DNA from: Hyperoodon ampullatus
Taxonomy: Eukaryota > Chordata > Mammalia > Artiodactyla > Ziphiidae
Reading direction: 5' to 3'
DNA length: 64,000 bases
Assembly (NCBI GenBank): GCA_949752795.1
Contig: OX457057.1
Location: 10,592,632 to 10,656,631 of the forward strand
A program made the position numbers and the translations under genes. The notes under the pieces were generated by a model that saw only the letters and a list, made by a program, of their open reading frames with translations, was not told where the DNA came from and ran no database searches. Positions 32,572 through 43,224 of the stretch are shown here, one piece after another; the stretch's first letter is position 1, and every line of letters starts with the position of its first letter.

Positions 32572-33975
32572 ATTATACTTCTATGATTTCATTGGCTTCT
32601 CAACCTACAAATAAAATCTTCATTCTTCTATTTCCCATTTCCTGGATTTATTTTGAATTTCTGTCTCAGTCTTCATATATTCACCATCAGTTCTATAAAA
32701 TGCCTCTCAGTTTTGCTATGAATGTCCACTCAGTCAAACCTGTCAGATAATCTATCAGTTCCATTTTTTTCTCCTTGATATCAATCTCCTGGAGCCCATC
32801 CTTCTTCTGCTCTTATCTGGACTGCTTCACCAATTTCATCCCGGGGCTTCTCTTCCTGTATCCTGGAATTCCCATTGCCTTTCTCCTTTGCTGGATTCTG
32901 TGTTTCCTTGACCCTAAGTCTTTTTTCTTAGCTGGCTTTCCCATTTTAATGGCATTCCTTCTCCAGTACAGAGTACAGAAGTAACTGTGTGTGACCTTAC
33001 ATGTCTAAAAGTGTCTAATTTTATTCACACACCTGATGGATAGTTTGGCTGGGTATGGAATTCCAGGTTTTTTTCCCTCTGAATTTTGAAGGCACTGTTT
33101 AATTGTTTTCTGGCTTCTGGTATTGTTATTGAGAAGTCCAATGCCATCCTGATCCCTGATCCTTTGTATGTGACATTTTATTCCTCTCTGGATGTTTTTA
33201 GGATTTTCTCTATCTCTGCTTTGAAAGTTTCATGATGATGGGTCTTAGTGTGGGTTTCTTGGATTTATTCACCTGGGGCTTATGTCTGGTACTGGGAAAT
33301 TTTCTTGTATTATTTCTTTGTTAATTTGCTGCCTATTTTCTCTGTTTTCTCCTCACACAAATCTTTTAGTCACCTATAGGGCCTCCTGGATTGATCTTCT
33401 AATTTTCTTACTTTCCTTTCCTCTTTTTTCCCCTTCTCTTCTGGGAAATTTCCTCAGCATAACTGTCTACCCCTTTTACAGGGCATCATACTCTTGATTC
33501 CAGAACACTTCTAGTTCCGTTTTTTCAGAAAATACACTCACATCTCCTTTAGGAATAGAGGAGGGCTAGACACTTCTCTATGCTGAATTGGGGGCAGGCA
33601 GGAAAATTAGTTGTCTAATAGCTACTTATCCAGATTTTCCTAGTCTTCTGTTTTTATCCCTTACCTCAGCCCATCTACCTCTGTCCCTGGTGCCTTAGAT
33701 TCCTGAGAATTTCTAGGGTTTCCAGGGAAAATCAACTCACTTATCAGTAATGTGTCTTTCTGCCAGAACTTAAGTTGAACTTTCTTCTTTCATTTACTTT
33801 CTGCTCATTCTACATTGTCATTTTCTATATTGTGGTTCAGTGATATAGATAACGTCTATTTTAATCCAAGCTGCACTTGGGTCTCTCTTTTTTGTTCTCC
33901 ATTTTGTCGTAAATTGATTTGTGAGAGGAAATGGGGACAGAGACTTTTTTTATTCTGCCATCTTGAAGTTGGAAG
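31930..33975 (-). mobile_element. HAL1-like LINE (half-L1), decayed
   Basis: The right end 'ttctgccatcttgaag' is the reverse of an L1 5' start. Moving left come ORF1-like antisense segments ('ggctgggtatggaattcc', 'ctgatccctgatcctttg', 'ttggatttattcacctgg', 'gcctcctggattgatcttc') and then a T-rich 3' end near 31930. ORF1-type sequence joins a 3' end within about 1.8 kb, with no ORF2 between, which fits HAL1 elements. Frames are fully broken. A plain L1M with deletion is the alternative. Confidence 0.55.
32317..32582 (+). pseudogene. 5'-truncated processed retrocopy of an unidentified mRNA
   Basis: A 238-bp body (32331-32568) ends with a polyadenylation signal AATAAA at 32525-32530 ('gctgcaataaagtgttgtaa'), 12 bp later followed by a pure A tail (32543-32570). 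It is flanked by a perfect 14-bp duplication 'aagattatacttct' (32317-32330 and 32569-32582). These are the marks of L1-mediated retroposition of a polyadenylated transcript. The body is not a known SINE or L1 and probably represents 3' UTR, as no coding frame is visible. The unbroken A tail argues for a young insertion. The parent gene could not be recognised. Confidence 0.88.
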
Positions 33976-34246
33976 GCAAACTGCATATTTAATGAGTTCT
34001 TTAAGCTACTACTTTGGATAATAAAATGAAAGATCATTTGATACATGAATAAGCATCCCTAGTAATACACACTCTATTTATTAGGATTTCAGCTTTCCTT
34101 AAATGCCAAAAAATGCCCCCAAAGTATCATCCCTCCAAACCTTTTATGTGTTACTGAATTTTAGCAGTGAATGCAAGTAATGTAAGTTTCTGCTTACTTA
34201 ACTGGCTTCACTGATCTCTCACTATAATGATTGTAATTGACTAAAT

Positions 34247-35205
34247 TTTTTTTTGTTTTTTTTATTGTGGTAAAATATACATAACAGAAAATTGACCATT
34301 TTAACCCGTTTTAAGTGTACAGTTCAGTGGCATTAAGTGCATCTACATTGTTGAACAAACACCACCATCCATCTCTAGAACTTTCCATCTTCCAAAACTG
34401 AAACTCTGAACCCATTAACACTGACCCCCTGTTTTCTTCTTCCCCCAGCTCCTGACAAACACCATTCTCCTTTCTGTCTCTATGAATTTGACTACTTCAG
34501 ATACTGATTATAAAAGGAATCATTTGTCCTTTTATGACTAGTTTATTTCACTTAGCATAATGTGTTCAAGGTTCCTTTTTATGATGAATAGTGTTCCATT
34601 GTATGTGTAGACAACATTTTGTTTGTCAAAGGACATTTGGGTTGCTTCCACCTTTTAGCTATTATGAATAATGCTGCTATGAACATGGGTGTATAAATAT
34701 TATTTCCAGGGCCCGCTTTCAGTTCTTTTGAGTACATACCCAGAATTTTAATCGCTGGATCAAATGGTAATTCTATTTGTGATGTTTGAGGAACTGCCAT
34801 ACCATTTTCCATACTGGCTGTACCATTTTACATTCCTACCAGCAATGCACAAGTGTTCTAATTTCTCCACATTCTCACCAACACTTTTGTTATTTTCTTA
34901 TGGGATTTTTGTTGTTGTTGTTTTTGTTTTTTTTGTTTTTTTTTTTTTGTTTTTGTGGTACGCGGGCCTCTCACTGTTGTGGTCTCTCCCATTGCGGAGC
35001 ACAGGCTCCAGACGCGCAGGCTCCACGGCCATGGCTCACAGGCCCAGCCGCTCCGCGGCATGTGGGATCCTCCCGGACCGGGGCACGAACCCGTGTCCCC
35101 TGCATCGGCAGGCGGACTCTCAACCACTGCGCCACCAGGGAAGCCCGTTTGTTTGTTTTTTAAATTTTATAATAGCCACCCTAATGGGTGTGAATGTAAT
35201 GTGAT
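34247..35205 (-). mobile_element. Older L1 3' end, split by a SINE
   Basis: The reverse L1 3' UTR ('attgtggtaaaatatacata', 'gttcagtggcattaagtgc') continues into ORF2 C-terminal sequence ('catttgggttgcttccacc', 'gctgctatgaacatgggtg') to about 34900. It resumes after the SINE at 35155 ('aataatagccaccctaatg'-like). It is more diverged than the L1 at 20.3 kb. Confidence 0.85.
34903..35146 (-). mobile_element. CHR-2-type SINE inside the older L1
   Basis: A T/GT-rich tail (34903-34955) is followed by 'ggtacgcgggcctctcactg' and the full reverse CHR-2 body, ending 'ccaccagggaagccc' at 35146. The low-complexity tail obscures the TSD. Confidence 0.92.
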
Positions 35206-35209
35206 TGAC

Positions 35210-35400
35210 TTTTTAAAAGCACATGCCCACTTTTATGGAGTGCTATTTAAAGTACGTGCCTTATCTCCTTTAACCCTCACACCATCTCTCTGAGGAAGGC
35301 ACTATAACTCTTCCCATTTTTCAGATAAAAAAACTGATGCTGAAAGAGGTTAAGTGACTTGCCCAAGGTGATACAGTGAATAGGAGGCAGAGCCAGTGTT
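35210..35400 (-). repeat. MIR SINE
   Basis: Reverse MIR: 'ctcctttaaccctcacacc', 'cccatttttcagataaaaa', 'gaggttaagtgacttgccc' and 'aaggtgatacagtgaatagg'. Confidence 0.85.
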
Positions 35401-35930
35401 CCAGTTATCCCTCACCATACAACAGACCACCCAAAACAGGGGCTTAGAAACAAGAATCTATTATAATCTTTCACAGTTCTGTGGGTTGACTGGGCTCAGC
35501 TGGGCACTTCTCAATTGTGTTTCCTACATGATTGGGCCAGATGGTGACTGGGGTTGGGATCAACTGAAGGCTTGACTGGGATGGATGTCCAAATGGCTTC
35601 TTTATGCACATGTTGCCTCCTCAGTGCTCCTGCACATGGTCTCTCTGTCTCTCTCTCCAGTAGAGTATCTGGACCTCTTACATGGTAGCTCTGGGCTCCA
35701 AGAGGTAAGATGTGGTAGCTTCCAGATCAGGTAAGGGTTGTGCTGGGCACTGGCACACCATCACCCCCATCCTATTCAGTGCAGTCACAGGACCCACTAA
35801 GATCCAGGGCCTTGGAGGAGGAAAGTCCATCTTCTCACAAAGGAGCAGTGAAGCCACATCACAGAAGATCATGTGGGGTGGGCAAAGCTAGCACGGCCAT
35901 CCTTGGAAACTAAAACCTCCCACTGTCAGG
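35401..35930 (+). repeat. Degenerate LTR-like interspersed repeat, family unassigned
   Basis: It opens 'tgttccagttatccctcacc' and 'caacagaccacccaaaac', continues 'tttcacagttctgtgggttg' and 'gggctcagctgggcac', and later 'gggctccaagaggtaag'. This order belongs to a common mammalian LTR family of the ERVL/MaLR kind, but I cannot assign it. No coding content. Confidence 0.5.
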
Positions 35931-36154
35931 ATCTGAACCTCCAGATGTCTGGCTCCAGACCCCCCATGGAATACTCTTGGAGTTGTCAGTGTCTAAAGAA
36001 ATAGAATCATTAGGGATCGCCTAGTCCAGTGATTTTCAAAACCGTTAGGGGAATGTTGAACCCTTTCCTGAAATGATAACTTACAAGGCAGTGAAGAATA
36101 AAGCAAATAAATTACAGTCACAGGCTGTGAGAATTCACTGTTCTCCTTCCTTCT

Positions 36155-36350
36155 AAGCCATGTGACCTTGCACAAGTTATTTAACTTCCATGTGACTCAG
36201 TCTTCTGTCTGTAAAATGGAAATAATAATAGTAGCAAAACCTACTAAAGTACTGTGATGAGGAGTGGATGAACTAATATATGTGAGTGCTGAGAATAGTG
36301 ACTGGCATTTAGTAAGGGCTTAGTAAATGATAGCTGTTGTTGTTATTTTT
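36155..36350 (+). repeat. MIR SINE
   Basis: Sense MIR: 'gccatgtgaccttgcacaag', 'ttatttaacttccatgtg', 'ctgtaaaatggaaataat' and 'tagtaagggcttagtaaatg'. Confidence 0.85.
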
Positions 36351-36429
36351 ATTACTACTACTGTTGAGACTGACAAATCATATAGGATAAACCAGGAGAT
36401 ATGCTGAACTGGAAACTGGTAAACGAGAC

Positions 36430-37235
36430 TCCTCTTTTTGCATTACCTGTGTCACCACTGTAGGGAGTGAATATACTCTCAGTCTAATAGATAAGGCCAC
36501 ATCATGGATTAAGGACAATAGCCAATTCTTGGCAACTCTTCCCACTGAGAGATAATTCCTCTCCTCCTGAATCTGGGCTAGCTTTATTGACCTGCTTGGC
36601 AATAGAATGTGACAGAAGTGATGTGATAGGATTTCTGAAGCTAAGTTAGAAGAAGGCTTGCAACTTCTGCCCAGGTGGCTTGAATTGAATGCTCTAGGGC
36701 AGCAGTCCCCACCCTTTCTGGCACTAGGGACTGGTTTCATGGAAGACAGTTTTTCCACGGATGGAGGGGAGGGTGGCTCAGGTGGTCATGAGAGCGATGG
36801 GGAACGGCTGTAAATGCAGATGAAGCTTCACTCGCTCACCCACCCCTCATCTCCTGCTGTGCAGCCCAGTTCCTAATAGGCTGCGGACTGGTACCGGGGG
36901 TTGGGGACCCCTGCTCTAGGGGAACCCAGTCACCATATAAGAAGCCTACCTGCCCCAAGACCATCATGCTATAAGCCTACACCACTCAGAGGGGTTCTGG
37001 AGGATGAGATGCCATGTGGGAAGAGAGAAACCAAGGAGCACTAAGAGGCTAGATCTATAGGTGACAAAGCCATATAGAAGTAAATCTTCCAGCCCCAGCT
37101 CACCTTACACATGAGTGGTGAACCACCCAGCAGAGCTCTTCCTAACTCACAAAATTGTGAGTCAAAAAAAAGGGTTGATTTAAGCCACTAAGACTTGGGG
37201 TAGTTTGTAACACTTCACAGATAACTGGAACAGGA
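36430..37235 (+). mobile_element. MLT1-type MaLR LTR, split by a MER1 element
   Basis: The 3' end 'gatttaagccactaagactt' / 'ggggtagtttgtaacac' is typical of MLT1. Upstream, 'agcccagct'-like text and 'ggcaatagaatgtgacagaag' fit the LTR body. A 214-bp hAT element is inserted at 36700-36913. The 5' boundary is uncertain. Confidence 0.65.
36692..36921. mobile_element. MER1-type hAT-Charlie element with perfect 8-bp TSD
   Basis: The 214-bp element (36700-36913) starts 'cagcagtccccacccttt' and ends 'gggggttggggacccctg', an imperfect terminal inverted repeat. 'ctctaggg' flanks it at 36692-36699 and 36914-36921 without mismatch. The 8-bp TSD and CAG...CTG ends fit the hAT superfamily, and 'ctggtttcatggaagacag' is the known MER1 text. 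It is non-autonomous. Confidence 0.93.
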
Positions 37236-37319
37236 AATATAGCCAATGGCTGAATGTTTACATGGAAAGGTACTGGTCCAGAGAAGAGAAGCAACCTGCC
37301 AGGGTCACCCACTGAGGAC

Positions 37320-37500
37320 AGTTTGGTGTGACAGTTAGAAGCATGGACTCTGGACTCAATTGCCTGGGTTCAAATCATTTGCTATTTGAGCAAGATTCTT
37401 AATCTTAAATCTCAGAATCCAGTTGTAAGAATTGAAATAATATACTTGTAAATGAATGGTATACAGTAAACACCCAATAAATGTCTACACTTATTATTAC
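37320..37500 (+). repeat. MIR SINE
   Basis: Sense MIR: 'gaagcatggactctggactc', 'gcctgggttcaaatcattt', 'aacacccaataaatgtctac'. Confidence 0.85.
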
Positions 37501-37624
37501 CAAGAGTAACTGAGAGCGGGTCAGAGTCCGTGTTCCCTGATTCTAATTTAATACATCCCTGGGAGCCAACCTACAGTGGGCTGTGTAGGAATTAGAAAGG
37601 TTTCCATCCTTCCAAACTAGGCTT

Positions 37625-37735
37625 TGTTACTGCCTAGTTTGCAATTCCTCAAGCAGGTTGCTTATCACTAAGCCTTAGTTTCTTCATCTATAAAATGGGG
37701 ATAATAATAATAGGGTTGTTGTTGTATAGATGAAC
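37625..37735 (+). repeat. MIR SINE fragment
   Basis: 'gccttagtttcttcatctat', 'aaaatggggataataataat' and 'agggttgttgttg' are the MIR core. Confidence 0.8.
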
Positions 37736-39394
37736 TACAGCTTCTACTGTTTTCACAAATGAGTGTGTCATGAAATTGAGAGGAAAGGCAGAAGAACACA
37801 CCATCAAAGGAGGGCTTGGAAGTTTTATTTCATAGTGTAGAGAATAGACAAGGTCCATTTGCCCCAATCTTTCTATTTCTAGAGAAACACATTTTATGTG
37901 AATTCTCCAAAACATTAGTTTCAATTATCTAGTTGGAAATCACCAGCAGTTTGATAAAAATTTTAATAGGAGTCATGGATGTTGGATTCATCCAGTGATG
38001 ACTGTGCGGCGACAGCATCTGTTACAGGTTTGCAGAGAGCCACTTTCAATATGACCCACTCTTTCTCACCAAATGAAAAATCAATTTAAAAATCCTCATC
38101 CCATATGCAGCCAGAACAAACATTCCTGGAGTCAAAAATGGGGAAAATACATCCAAAGTAGGTACAGGAGATGGTGCCCTTGTGGTTTAATAGCCATGCC
38201 TGCTGTTGAAAATTTAGGCAGGAATAGGCACACATATATTTTTATGTATTACTAAATCAGAAAAAAAAAACCATGAAAAAAGAAAAGAAGGAAGAAAGAA
38301 ACCTGAGGGTGTATGTGTGTGATCCAGATACATTCCAGCATCACAGCTTGTTTGTTGGCTTTTGACACAACACAGAAATCATTTTTGTCCTGCTTGGAAC
38401 TTCGCTTACAGAGATTATTTAAGATAGCTGCATGGGTCAGACTCAAAGTATGGACCCACAGATGGTCTCCCTGCACTGTTATTACAGTAGATCGTGGAGG
38501 TTTACTTAGCAAGATGTGTGTGGCCCACGTCCAGGACTAGCTGTGCTCCTCTAGTCTTTACAGGCACTGAGTTTCCCAGGATGAGGGTGTGATCAGGGCC
38601 CAGAGGCTTGGCTCTTGCTTCTCTCAGTGTCAGCAGGCTACAAGCCCTATGTCTCATTATTGGCAGCCTCTGAATTTCCCTCTTACATCCTGAGCAAACA
38701 TTAAGCAAGGCAGCCATTTTGCTAAAATGTTCATTCCTATCAGAGAGAGAAGATCTGAAATATTCTTGTGACCTTTCTGCATGTACCTGGCTTGGGCTTG
38801 GGGTGCCTAGAGAGCTTGCATGAACCTTTCCAGCCAAAGCATTTTCTGCCTATTGGGTCCACTTTATTTGTTCCCTGGTCTGTCCATCTACCCATCCATC
38901 CATTTGCCCATCTATCCATCTTAAACTCTTTGCCTAGAAGCAGAACTAATAGAGTTATAAACCCTAAGCTCTGAGGAGCACATCTTCAAGAACCACTGAT
39001 CTTGGCCATTTGCCTAATCCTCAGCTGTCATTTCCAATTTTATTCCCAAATATCTATCTAGATCCTTCTCGAATTATGGCCTGAACATCCAGGAGCCCAT
39101 TGGACAGTGTTCCCTGGATGTCCCACAGCAGCTCAGACACAATACTTCAGATGCAAGCCATTACCCTCAAACCTCACTCCAAACAATCAACCTCTCTTCT
39201 ACTTTTAATGAATGGTACCACTGCCTACCCATTTGCCCAAGCTGGGAATTTAGATTGGTTCCTTATAGTATTTCTGCTGCTTAGAAAGAAAAGGTTTAAA
39301 AACACTGGACTGTGAGCTCCATGAAGGGATACAGAACTCATGTCTTGTGTGACTTTATCTCATGGGGACCCAGTGACTAAAGGTTTGGGTCCAG
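37736..39394. other. Unique DNA
   Basis: No gene. A short TCCA/TCTA run lies at about 38880-38920. Small frames here show no protein-like features. Confidence 0.4.
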
Positions 39395-39585
39395 CTCTAC
39401 CAATCTCTAGCTGTGTGACTTGTGCAAATTCCTTAACCTCTCTCTGACTCATTTTTATCAACCCCCAAATTGGAGAGTACCTACCTTGATGAATTTTTGA
39501 GGATTAAATGGCATAGTGTTTGCAAAGCCTATAGCATAATGCCTGGCATAGAGGAAATGCTCAGTGGGCTCCAGCTAACCCTTCT
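39395..39585 (+). repeat. MIR SINE
   Basis: Sense MIR: 'atctctagctgtgtgacttg', 'ccttaacctctctctgac', 'gaggattaaatggcatag' and 'aatgcctggcatagagg'. Confidence 0.85.
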
Positions 39586-39649
39586 CATCAGTGCCTAATC
39601 AACAATTCTGGCCAAATGCATCTCAGCATTTCTTAAGTTCATCTCCTCT

Positions 39650-39914
39650 TCTCCATGCTTACCATCACCGTCCTAACTCAGGCCTCCAGACTTTCTGGTC
39701 TGCACTGTTTAACAGCATACTGCTCTGAATAGCCAAACTGATTTCTCTAAAATACTTATTTGACTACAACACCTCCAACTTCCTGCTTAAAACTCTTCAC
39801 GACTACCCACTGCCTACTGGCAAAAGCTTCACCTCCTCAGCAAGGAGTATTGGGTTGTCCACAGTTGCCGGGGGTACCTCTGCCCCCCTCTTGGACCTTA
39901 GCACTCATACTCCA
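39650..39914 (+). repeat. L2 LINE fragment
   Basis: 'ctgatttctctaaaatactt', 'cctgcttaaaactcttcacg' and 'actacccactgcctactgg' are in the order of the L2 3' region. Confidence 0.65.
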
Positions 39915-40042
39915 TGCCTCCCTCCCTCCCTCTCTTCTTTGCTTTTTTACTTCCTCCTTCTCTCCCCCTCCCTCCCTCTCCTTCCTTCCTTCCTTCCTTC
40001 CCCCTTTTTCCCTCCTTTCCTTCCTTCTATCCTCCTTTTTCT
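39915..40042. repeat. Polypyrimidine (CCCT/CCTT)n tract
   Basis: Almost pure C/T over about 125 bp with 'ccttccttccttccttcc' and 'cctccctccctctcc' units. Confidence 0.95.
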
Positions 40043-40059
40043 AGCTCAGCTGAGGTTTC

Positions 40060-40335
40060 CTGGGCTTTCAATGTGGAGGGAGCTCTGCCTGGCACTGGCG
40101 TGTGATGGTGAGGAAAACGGACAGTGCTCCTGCCCTCAAAGAGCTCACGTGATAGACAGATGGGAATCCAGACATTGATCAAAGAATCATGGAACAAGCA
40201 TCCAGTCACAGGCTCTGACAGTGCTACCTGGAGGGCCTGAAGTGGTAGGGAAGTTTGACCTGGTCAAGGAGGTTAAGGACAGATCCTGGAGGAAGTGGCC
40301 CTGCCTTGACTGAGGAGTTAACCAGGCAGAAGTAA
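40060..40335 (+). repeat. Ancient dispersed repeat, family unassigned
   Basis: 'gctcctgccctcaaagagct', 'gctacctggagggcctgaag' and 'aaccaggcagaagtaaagg' follow the plan of the copies at 12640 and 47030. Confidence 0.45.
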
Positions 40336-40348
40336 AGGAGAAGGGGCC

Positions 40349-40469
40349 GTGTGTGTTTGTGTATATGTGTGTGTGCGTGTGTGCATGCACATATGTGCTT
40401 GTGTGTGTTTGTGTCTCTATGTGTACAAGTATGCATATGTACTTGTGTGCACATGTGCACAAGTGTGAC
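40349..40469. repeat. Degenerate alternating purine-pyrimidine tract
   Basis: About 120 bp of imperfect TG/CA ('gtgtgtgcgtgtgtgcatgc', 'gtgcacatgtgcac'). The alternating pattern is retained despite substitutions, which is the pattern that favours Z-DNA. Confidence 0.9.
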
Positions 40470-40470
40470 A

Positions 40471-41444
40471 GTGCTGAGAGGCAGGCCTGCCTTCCACCCT
40501 CCTCCCTTCACCTCCACATCCTCAGAACAAAGCAGGAGATTGAGAGCGTTATCCAAAAAACTCATAACATGGTATTACAACAAATGAGCGTTATTTGGTT
40601 GAAATTATCTGAAAAGTTGTTGGTTTTTGAATGCTTTATTTTGTGAAAGAGAAATTGAGCCCAGTTCTAGTTAAAGGCAGTAAAGACAGATTTAATTCAG
40701 TACCATTGCAATAGGGGAGAGTCATTAAAGCTGAGCTCAACTTTGAATATTGCAAAGACAGGGGGGATTTATTGCCAGGTGCAGAGTGAGGGGCCAGTGG
40801 ATAGAAAATTACTAAAAGGAGACATCAAAGGGAGGGGGATTCTTCAAGAACCCTGACTTAGCAGAGGTCTTGCTAAAACTGGCTGTGCAGGCTGAGGACA
40901 GGGCTCAAGGATGAGGCCTAGTTGAGAAAGGGCTCAGAGAAGCCTAGGTTTGGTCAAGGGGTGGGTCTTTGCTTGTTTTTTTTCTCCTATGCACCCACCT
41001 CTCTGCTGCCCTTTAGGGTAAAGTACAAGAAAAAAATTTACTGGGAAGCGGTATGTTTGCATTATACACTGTAGTGTATCGAATTCTCTGTTTCTCTTCA
41101 ACCAAAAGGTAAGAAGTCTGAAAATAGCTACTGTCTAGCAAGCGAATACTGTGTGCAGGAGCTCTGCTAGGCCTTGCCTCCACTAATGCTCACTGTGGAC
41201 AGGCGCTAGTATAGCACAGAGACTAACAACAGGCTCTGGGCATTGCAGCAGTCACTTGACGGTCTGCTTAGCCCTGAGGTCTGGGTTTCAAGTACCTGTT
41301 CTCTCCCCTGCTGTAGGGTAAGCACCTTGAATCCAGAACCAAAATCTCCAGGCGTTCCTGACACTAATGCTGGCTTATGCCTCATACCTGCTCCCCTCAG
41401 GGCTCAGCCAAAGAGCTGAGTTCCCCAACTCAGACAGGGCCTTA
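40471..41444. other. Unassigned DNA, possibly an old LTR
   Basis: No gene. 'gggggatttattgccaggtg' and nearby text look LTR-like, but I could not place them in a family. Confidence 0.3.
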
Positions 41445-41479
41445 ATTCTGAATGCCAGAGGGAGAGTTTTACATAGAAC

Positions 41480-41552
41480 GTCTTTACAAAGCATGATGTG
41501 TAAATACATGATCGTTATCTACGTATTTACACATTATGCTTTGTGCAAAGAC
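41480..41552. ncRNA. Near-perfect hairpin, candidate miRNA precursor or tiny MITE
   Basis: The left arm 41480-41507 ('gtctttacaaagcatgatgt', then 'gtaaatac') is complementary to the right arm 41523-41552 ('gtatttacacattatgcttt', then 'gtgcaaagac'). The only breaks are one 2-nt bulge ('gc' on the right arm) and one position that is G:T, that is, a G-U wobble in RNA. The loop is 15 nt. The 73-nt size, stem of about 28 bp and loop size match a pre-miRNA. Weaker complementarity continues outward ('tgccagag' at about 41452 against 'ctctgcca' at about 41572), so an old palindromic MITE is the main alternative. No transcription evidence is available. Confidence 0.45.
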
Positions 41553-41589
41553 ACTAACCTTTCTGAGCATTCTCTGCCAGCTGACCTCA

Positions 41590-42254
41590 TCAGTATTTCA
41601 GAACTGGGTCCAAAAAAAGTGATGCTAGGCATCCTGATAGAATCCAAAAAACATTTGTTTCTCTCATACATCCTGTGGCCTGGTGGTGGCTGCTGCCGTA
41701 CGAAGCCACGTAGGATGCCCTACAGGATGTTACAACTGAGATCATATCCTAGAACGCTAATAAGCTCTTTGATTAAAAGAAAGAGAGAGTGCTGAGGTAG
41801 AAAGCATAAGAGAAAATTCTTGGGGAGGTGACATGTTTACACTGTGTGCTGTATGGGGTCACATGCTCTGGCCCTCCTCCAGCAGCCTGGGTAGCTGGGA
41901 CGTGTAGGAGAGAAGAGGACTGTTTGGTCACTTCTGAGCATCTCTGCCAGAGCAGCAGAGGTGGCTAGAAGGAGTTAAGGAGCAAAGGTGGGACGGGGGC
42001 TTCAGGGGATGCCTTCTCTCTGAGGAGGTGACACTTGAACAGGGACCTGGATGAAGCTAGGGAGTGATTCATGTGTGTGTCCCAAGGGGGAGCCCAGGCC
42101 TCCAGGCAATGAAATGCTCACGTACCCGCCTGCAGGTTGGTTGGCCCTCATCTTCCTACTGTTTGTGGAATGCCCATGAGGTTGGCATAGCAGACAGCAT
42201 CAAAGGTGACTCACATGATCCCCACGTGCTGGTGTGTATGCACTGGTGTATACT
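41590..42254. other. Unique DNA
   Basis: No gene. 'gaggaggtgacacttgaac' at 42023 is a short piece of the unassigned ancient repeat seen elsewhere in the window. Confidence 0.4.
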
Positions 42255-42760
42255 CCCCTCTCCTGAATGTCGGCAGGACCTGTGACTTGTTCCAACCAAT
42301 AGAACACAGCAAAGATGATGGGATACCACTTCTGTTATTTTGTTATGTGACATGGCAGAGGGGATAGGATGTCACCCCGTGATTACATCACATCATATAA
42401 GACTCTGTCTAGTGAGAGTCACTCTTGCCTTCCTGCTGCCCTAGAAGAAGCAAGCAGACATGCTGTGAGGGAGCCCACGTGGCAAGGAATGCAGTCCTAG
42501 AACCACAAGGAATTCAATGGTGCCAGTAACCTGAGAGCACGTGGGCATGGACTCCTCCCGGCTGAATCTTCAGATGAGAATATAGTCCAGCCAGCACATT
42601 GATTGCAGCCTGGTGAGACCTTGAAGCAGAGAATCTGAATCTGCTAAGCCATGCCTGGACCCCTGACCCACAGAGTATGAGATAACGTGCTGTTTTAAGC
42701 TCCTGTGTTTGTGGTAATTTATTACGCAGCAGTAGATAACTAAGGCAGTTGGTATCCCAG
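42255..42760 (+). mobile_element. MLT1-type MaLR LTR
   Basis: 'gacatgctgtgagggagccc', 'acgtggcaaggaatgcag', 'cccctgacccacagagtatg', 'ctgttttaagctcctgtg' and 'gtggtaatttattacgcagc' followed by 'agtagataactaagg' are in MLT1-like order. No internal retroviral sequence remains. Confidence 0.75.
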
Positions 42761-43224
42761 GCACTAAACATTTTCTTCTGCTCTGTGGTGAGGAGGCTTG
42801 TCTGATGGCAGTTAATCAGGGTAGGGAGCGAAAGGCTCCAGTACTTACTACAACCCAGGGCTGCATGATGGCTTTCATCAGCCTGAGCACTCTTGCCACT
42901 GTGGGCCTTCATTGAAAAAAAAAATTATGTTTTATGCCTGCCTTTTTATAAAGATAAAAATAATCCAGGCTGAGCTCGTTATTATATATTCATTACTATT
43001 TAGTTTTCTCCTGATTAAAACAATTAAAATGAGAACACTTTCACAGGCTCTTAAACGTATGTTGGATATCCTCCAGCACATACCTATGATGCCTGATTTT
43101 TAAATCACTCTGGCTACAACCTCCGCAGCCTGTCAGCCACTTTGGAATTTTCAGTAGATTGAATGAGGAAATGAAGATAAGATAAGCACAGGGTGCATAA
43201 AGTAGAAAATGGGAAGGAGAGGAA

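Noticed and set aside
39760..40178. Pro/Ser/Leu-rich overlapping frames
   Set aside because: They translate the polypyrimidine simple repeat at 39915-40042.
41367..41795. 142-codon plus-strand open frame
   Set aside because: It runs straight through the hairpin at 41480-41552 and has no protein-like motif, so it is better explained as chance.
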